A DNA stretch of 64,000 bases from Flavobacterium humi (GTDB lineage: Bacteria > Bacteroidota > Bacteroidia > Flavobacteriales > Flavobacteriaceae): positions 372,001-436,000 of the forward strand of contig NZ_SRLH01000004.1 in the NCBI RefSeq assembly GCF_004745595.1, given 5' to 3'. The translations under genes were made by a program, and so were the position numbers. The stretch's first letter is position 1. Each line of letters begins with the position of its first letter. Under the pieces are notes generated by a model, which did no database searches, was not told where the DNA came from, and saw only the letters and a list, made by a program, of their open reading frames with translations. This document shows positions 60,721-64,000 of this stretch, piece after piece.

Positions 60721-60802
60721 CGTTTCGCAAGAAATTTTATCTTAACCGAAAATAATCAGTTCTAAACTTTGTAGACTTGCCAAGCGTCGGAACGTTATGC
60801 GG
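60721..60802 (+). repeat. attC-like site A (left arm degraded)
   Basis: The right arm reads CTTGCCAAGCGTCGGAACG and then TTATGCGG; its core ends at CGTTA (60793-60797). The left arm is reduced to CGTTTCGCAAGA at 60721-60732, similar to the left arm of site B. The next ATG is 32 bases after CGTTA, almost the same spacing (31) as after site B. Confidence 0.6.
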
Positions 60803-60828
60803 CTGCAAATTAACCAAACATTCATATT

Positions 60829-62355
60829 ATGCCTTCAATTATAATTGAAAATCTAAAGAATATCAGGCTGCTAAACTTTGAGATTCCAAATGGAGGAGTA
60901 CATGTTTTAACGAGTGTTAATGGATCGGGAAAAACAACTCTACTTACATGCCTAGAAAGAATAATAAATAGTTATGCATTTCAAAGGCATTTCAAGACTT
61001 CTAATAATGATCAATTTGATAATTATAGGAATGCAAGAATAACATATATTAGAAATGCCACTACTTCTGTCACATACAGATATAAAAATACGCGGTGGGT
61101 ACCAGCTCCAAGGAAAAATTCCAATCTTCTATTACATTTGGGTTTTAGTCAGGTAATTTATTTAACTTCTAGCGATGAAAGGTTTTATATACAAAATCAA
61201 GAATTAAATACAGCGAACATTTCAGCAGCTTCTCAATTTATAAAAGATGGGATGAATGAAATTTTTCAAACAACTAAATTTACAGATTTACGTAGAATTA
61301 AATTGATTGGAAAAGGTTTAGGTAATGTTAGACGAAATTTCGGATATGTTTTACCCCTAGGAACAGTTGGAGGTCAGAACAGGTATTTTTCTGAAAAGAA
61401 TTTTAGTTTAGGCGAAGTTCTTATATTGAATGCATTAAGTGAATTAAGTAATGCTGTAAATAATGGTTTAGTTTTAATCGACGAAATTGAGCTAGCATTA
61501 CATCCTAAAGTCCAAATCCTTTTTTTAAATTTCTTAAAAAGAATTGCCAATAATAAAAACCTAACTGTTATTTTATCGACACATTCATCTAGTTTAATAA
61601 AAGCAGCTCCTAGGCTTATTTTTCTATCAAGAAATTCAAATGGGAATGTTGAAGTAGAATATGATTGCTATCCCGCAATAGCATTACAAAATGTTGCAAT
61701 AACCGAAGAAGTACAACCGGATATTGTTTTTTTTGTTGAAGATATTTCAGCTAAATATCTATTGCAAGAACTTATAAATTACTATCTAACACATATAAAT
61801 ACAACACGAAGACCAATAATGAAAATACTTCCTGTTGCTGGATATAAACAAACTGTATACTTCATGGTTTCATCAATGTCTTATTTAATACCATCAAATA
61901 CTAAAGTCTATAGTTTTCTTGATCAAGATGTGCAATTAACCATAAATACATTGGCTGTAAAAGTGAACAGAACAATTAGCGAACAAGAATTATTAAATGT
62001 ATTTAATGCAAATAACCAAATAATTAAATATTTACCAATTACACCTGAGCTAGGAATTGTTACTCACTTAAATAATAATCCTACAACACATATAATTCCA
62101 CTACAAAACTTATTTAACGAAGTTTTCGACATTTCTCAAATTATTGTTGATGAAAATAATCGTGGACTAGTCTATTCTGCAAACCCAAGAGATGCTGCAA
62201 AGGTTAGAATACAATATTATATTGAGAGAATAAAAAATGCTACAAATTTAGATGAGCCTAGAATAAAAATTATGCTGACGCAATATTATTCTATATATTA
62301 TGGAATAAATAATGTTGGTCTTTTACAAGGACTATTAAATCCTATTTTCGTATAA
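60829..62355 (+). CDS. AAA ATPase with TOPRIM-like C-terminus (OLD-like)
   Basis: 508 residues. The ATPase half has Walker A VNGSGKTTLLTCL, signature-like FSLGEVLILNAL and Walker B LVLIDEIELALHPKV, ending LSTHSSSLIKAA (switch region). The second half has FFVEDISAKYLLQEL, KILPVAGYKQTV and YSFLDQDVQL, matching the Glu, Gly and Asp-x-Asp steps of TOPRIM nuclease folds as in OLD-family proteins. Such proteins often act in phage defence. It is more A/T-rich than its housekeeping neighbours and directly follows an attC-like site, so it is likely acquired. No partner gene such as GajB is visible. Confidence 0.82.
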   Translation: MPSIIIENLKNIRLLNFEIPNGGVHVLTSVNGSGKTTLLTCLERIINSYAFQRHFKTSNNDQFDNYRNARITYIRNATTSVTYRYKNTRWVPAPRKNSNLLLHLGFSQVIYLTSSDERFYIQNQELNTANISAASQFIKDGMNEIFQTTKFTDLRRIKLIGKGLGNVRRNFGYVLPLGTVGGQNRYFSEKNFSLGEVLILNALSELSNAVNNGLVLIDEIELALHPKVQILFLNFLKRIANNKNLTVILSTHSSSLIKAAPRLIFLSRNSNGNVEVEYDCYPAIALQNVAITEEVQPDIVFFVEDISAKYLLQELINYYLTHINTTRRPIMKILPVAGYKQTVYFMVSSMSYLIPSNTKVYSFLDQDVQLTINTLAVKVNRTISEQELLNVFNANNQIIKYLPITPELGIVTHLNNNPTTHIIPLQNLFNEVFDISQIIVDENNRGLVYSANPRDAAKVRIQYYIERIKNATNLDEPRIKIMLTQYYSIYYGINNVGLLQGLLNPIFV

Positions 62356-62502
62356 GCACATTCGCATAGCAATAGAGTACCAGGCAAGAAAGAAGCTACT
62401 TTAAAACCTTTCTCTGAACTTTCTAAATCGGGAAAAGTTGTGAATGCTTATAACGCTTTGTTAATGGCAAAAGAAATGAGTAAAAAGAAAAATAACAACT
62501 GA
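62356..62502 (+). pseudogene. Gene remnant in frame behind the ATPase stop codon
   Basis: The 48 codons right after the TAA of the ATPase gene stay open in the same frame to a TGA. They give a basic tail with RVPGKKEATLKPFSELSKSG and ALLMAKEMSKKKNNN. No start codon fits the frame, so it looks like the 3' end of another, lost gene. The sequence suggests a long exported protein's C-terminus, but this is a guess. Confidence 0.5.
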
Positions 62503-62510
62503 TTTGAAAT

Positions 62511-62675
62511 ATGAAATTTCTACCCATTTTATTATTCGTTATTTTACTTGTACGAGATATAAGAAAGTTTGCTTCGTCCTATAAGGAAACAAACATTGTA
62601 AACTATAAAGATATTTTAGGTATTGTAATTATGGTAATTGGGATTGAATTAGTCTTGTATCATACTTTGGAGTAG
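62511..62675 (+). CDS. 54-residue two-helix membrane protein
   Basis: ATG at 62511, TAG at 62673-62675. Two hydrophobic helices (FLPILLFVILLV and ILGIVIMVIGIELVLY) with a charged loop between (RDIRKFASSYKETN). No Shine-Dalgarno site; the start lies eight bases after the preceding remnant. It could be an immunity or small membrane protein once linked to the remnant gene. Confidence 0.5.
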   Translation: MKFLPILLFVILLVRDIRKFASSYKETNIVNYKDILGIVIMVIGIELVLYHTLE

Positions 62676-62738
62676 GAAAGAAAAAGATATTGAGTGCTTT
62701 TTTTGGAAAAGTTAAAGAGTACTTGCGTATATTTATGA

Positions 62739-62746
62739 GTTAGCAG
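62739..62746 (+). other. Cassette boundary GTTAGCAG before FRG gene
   Basis: GTTAGCAG lies 24 bases before the FRG start at 62771. Its complement CTGCTAAC is the left core of site B at the end of the same gene. In integron cassettes this 5' core and the attC left core match in the same way. Confidence 0.6.
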
Positions 62747-62770
62747 TAACTTTAAACGAAGTTTAAAACG

Positions 62771-63472
62771 ATGAAAGAAACAACTCTAAAATCAATTGAT
62801 CAATTGCATAAATTTTTGGAGCGATTCCGAAAAGCAAGTCATTTTAAATTTAGAGGTCAAAGTGATAAATATTGGGAATTAACCCCAAAAGCTGGAAGAC
62901 AAGAGTTTAAAAAAGTAAGAGATATTACCATATTTGAACATTGGAAAAGACGAGCACCATACTACCTAGAAAGAGAAAATTATAATGAATGGGAGTTGCT
63001 ATCAATTGCTCAACATACTGGGCTTCCAACAAGGCTATTAGATTGGACTCACAATCCACTAGTTGCATTTTTTTTCGCAGCATCGGAAAATTATGAAAAA
63101 GATGGAGCCGTTTATATTTATAAGGCAAATCATCGTGTACTACATGAAAAATATGGTCCCTTTGAACTAACCATTCCAATTGCTTTTTTTCAGCCTAATG
63201 TTTCTTCAAACAGAATTGCAAATCAATTCGGCTATTTCACTATACATTTAGACCCTAAAAATGCACTAAATGATGATACAAAGGATGGTCATTTAGAAAA
63301 ACTTATTATTCCATCAGAACTAAAAAAAGAAATAACACATATGCTTAATCAGTACGGCATAAACTATTTAACTTTATTCCCTGACTTAGAGGGTTTATCA
63401 AAACATTTGAGTTGGTTTGCAGAAAACAACAATTTTTGGAATAATACATTTGATGAAGATGGTTTAGACTAA
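62771..63472 (+). CDS. FRG-domain protein
   Basis: 233 residues. The name-giving motif FKFRGQSDKYWELTPKAGR is near residue 24, and AQHTGLPTRLLDWTHNPLVA near residue 77 is the second family signature. FRG proteins are widespread, often near defence or toxin genes, with no settled reaction. Cytoplasmic; no helix or signal. It forms one candidate cassette from 62740 to the core in site B. Confidence 0.88.
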   Translation: MKETTLKSIDQLHKFLERFRKASHFKFRGQSDKYWELTPKAGRQEFKKVRDITIFEHWKRRAPYYLERENYNEWELLSIAQHTGLPTRLLDWTHNPLVAFFFAASENYEKDGAVYIYKANHRVLHEKYGPFELTIPIAFFQPNVSSNRIANQFGYFTIHLDPKNALNDDTKDGHLEKLIIPSELKKEITHMLNQYGINYLTLFPDLEGLSKHLSWFAENNNFWNNTFDEDGLD

Positions 63473-63480
63473 AAGCTACT

Positions 63481-63605
63481 GCTAACAGCGGTTTCGCAAG
63501 ATTAGGGGTTTAGTGGAATTACCGTTTTATTTCATATATTCGTTTCGGTAGAAAATACTCTGCTACAAAGTCCCTAACCTCGCCAAGCCGCGGAACGTTA
63601 ACTGC
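63481..63605 (+). repeat. attC-like site B (imperfect palindrome)
   Basis: Left core GCTAAC (63481-63486), then GCGG (63488-63491) and TTAGGG (63502-63507); right side CCCTAA (63572-63577), CCGC (63588-63591) and GTTA (63597-63600) followed by ACTGC. The arms pair with single unpaired bases, as in attC stems. It starts nine bases after the FRG stop codon and ends 26 bases before the next ATG. Confidence 0.75.
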
Positions 63606-63630
63606 TATTGAAACAAACATAATCGTAAAA

Positions 63631-64000
63631 ATGAAACTTGACGAAAACAACTCAATAATTTTAAATGAACTTGGAGAAGTTTCAAAAGACTTTTTAGAGA
63701 TAGGAATCGATTCACTAATTAAAGACGGAGCCTTAAAAGATATACCTATTGTCGGTTCGATATTTAGTTTAGCTAAAGTTGGATATAGCATCAAAGATCA
63801 AATCTTACTTAAGAAGATATGCTTATTTCTGTTTGAACTTAAGGAAATTTCAGATTTAGATAAAAATCAGTTCATCCATAAAATAGATACAGATAACAAT
63901 TATAAAAAAAAAGTTAGCGAAAGTCTCTTGCTAATACTTGACAAATTTAATGACTACAATAAGGCGGAAATGTTAGGAAAGCTATTTGCCGCTGCTATTA
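63631..64000 (+). CDS. Unknown protein, 3' end outside window
   Basis: An ATG at 63631 opens a frame to the right edge (123 codons). It reads LDENNSIILNELGEVSKDFL and GALKDIPIVGSIFSLAKVGY, then Lys-rich helices (YKKKVSESLLLILDKF, KAEMLGKLFAAAI). I have a loose recollection of similar small hypothetical proteins near bacterial defence regions, but no name. It lies 26 bases after site B. Confidence 0.65.
   Translation, partial: MKLDENNSIILNELGEVSKDFLEIGIDSLIKDGALKDIPIVGSIFSLAKVGYSIKDQILLKKICLFLFELKEISDLDKNQFIHKIDTDNNYKKKVSESLLLILDKFNDYNKAEMLGKLFAAAI

Noticed and set aside
63519-63794. 91-codon minus-strand ORF at right edge
   Set aside because: It is antisense to the truncated gene and runs through attC-like site B; a shadow.

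Overview
The window looks like a chromosome segment of a Flavobacterium-type bacterium (Bacteroidota, Flavobacteriaceae). Four secreted proteins end in type IX secretion (T9SS) type A sorting domains. Several genes have the flavobacterial -7 box TAnnTTTG upstream and lack obvious Shine-Dalgarno sites. The arginine pathway uses the Bacteroidota-type acetyl/succinyl-ornithine carbamoyltransferase, and small families such as a bacillithiol-system YtxJ protein, DUF4287 and VF530 are present. No rRNA, tRNA or transposase gene was recognised.

Layout. 1-6.9 kb: four tandem T9SS cargo genes, each closed by its own terminator. 7-11 kb: glycosyltransferase, coaE and an RprX/RprY-like two-component pair. 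11-18.2 kb: minus-strand housekeeping genes (acyl-ACP thioesterase, miaA, exonuclease/GIY-YIG protein, YggS, DUF1015, 3-hydroxyacyl-CoA dehydrogenase, Gfo/Idh oxidoreductase). 18.3-31.2 kb: pcm, a giant TPR/DUF3857/transglutaminase protein, smpB, small enzymes, an M1 peptidase and an MFS transporter. 31.3-34.5 kb: a two-gene ABC module lying between two related repeats. 34.5-37.7 kb: clpB and ytxJ. 37.8-46.3 kb: a compact eight-gene arginine operon preceded by a roughly 310-nt structured leader with a possible 27-codon leader ORF. 46.3-56.6 kb: envelope lipoprotein, fumarylacetoacetase, glyA, a two-gene module between identical terminators, and a minus-strand set of small stress or accessory enzymes. 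56.7-59.4 kb: an inverted repeat, a small CPPYCP protein of unknown function, a multispanning membrane protein, a HisKA_3 kinase and a LuxR-type regulator. 59.4-64 kb: an A/T-rich, repeat-rich accessory region.

The most unusual part is the last 4 kb. An AAA ATPase with a TOPRIM-like C-terminus, a FRG-domain protein and a truncated unknown gene are separated by imperfect palindromes built like integron attC sites (TAACA...CGTTA with unpaired bases in the stem). The start of the FRG unit (GTTAGCAG) is complementary to the left core of the palindrome that ends it (CTGCTAAC). This is the rule that defines a mobile gene cassette. No integrase is visible, so this may be a fragment of a cassette array lacking an integrase. 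Just upstream lie a 41-bp palindromic tandem array (three units, exact spacing) and a MITE/REP-like inverted repeat, marking a hot spot for insertion.

Functionally the window joins ordinary metabolism (arginine, CoA, one-carbon, tyrosine breakdown, tRNA modification, proteostasis) with surface-protein export and signalling. It ends in a defence-like cassette region.
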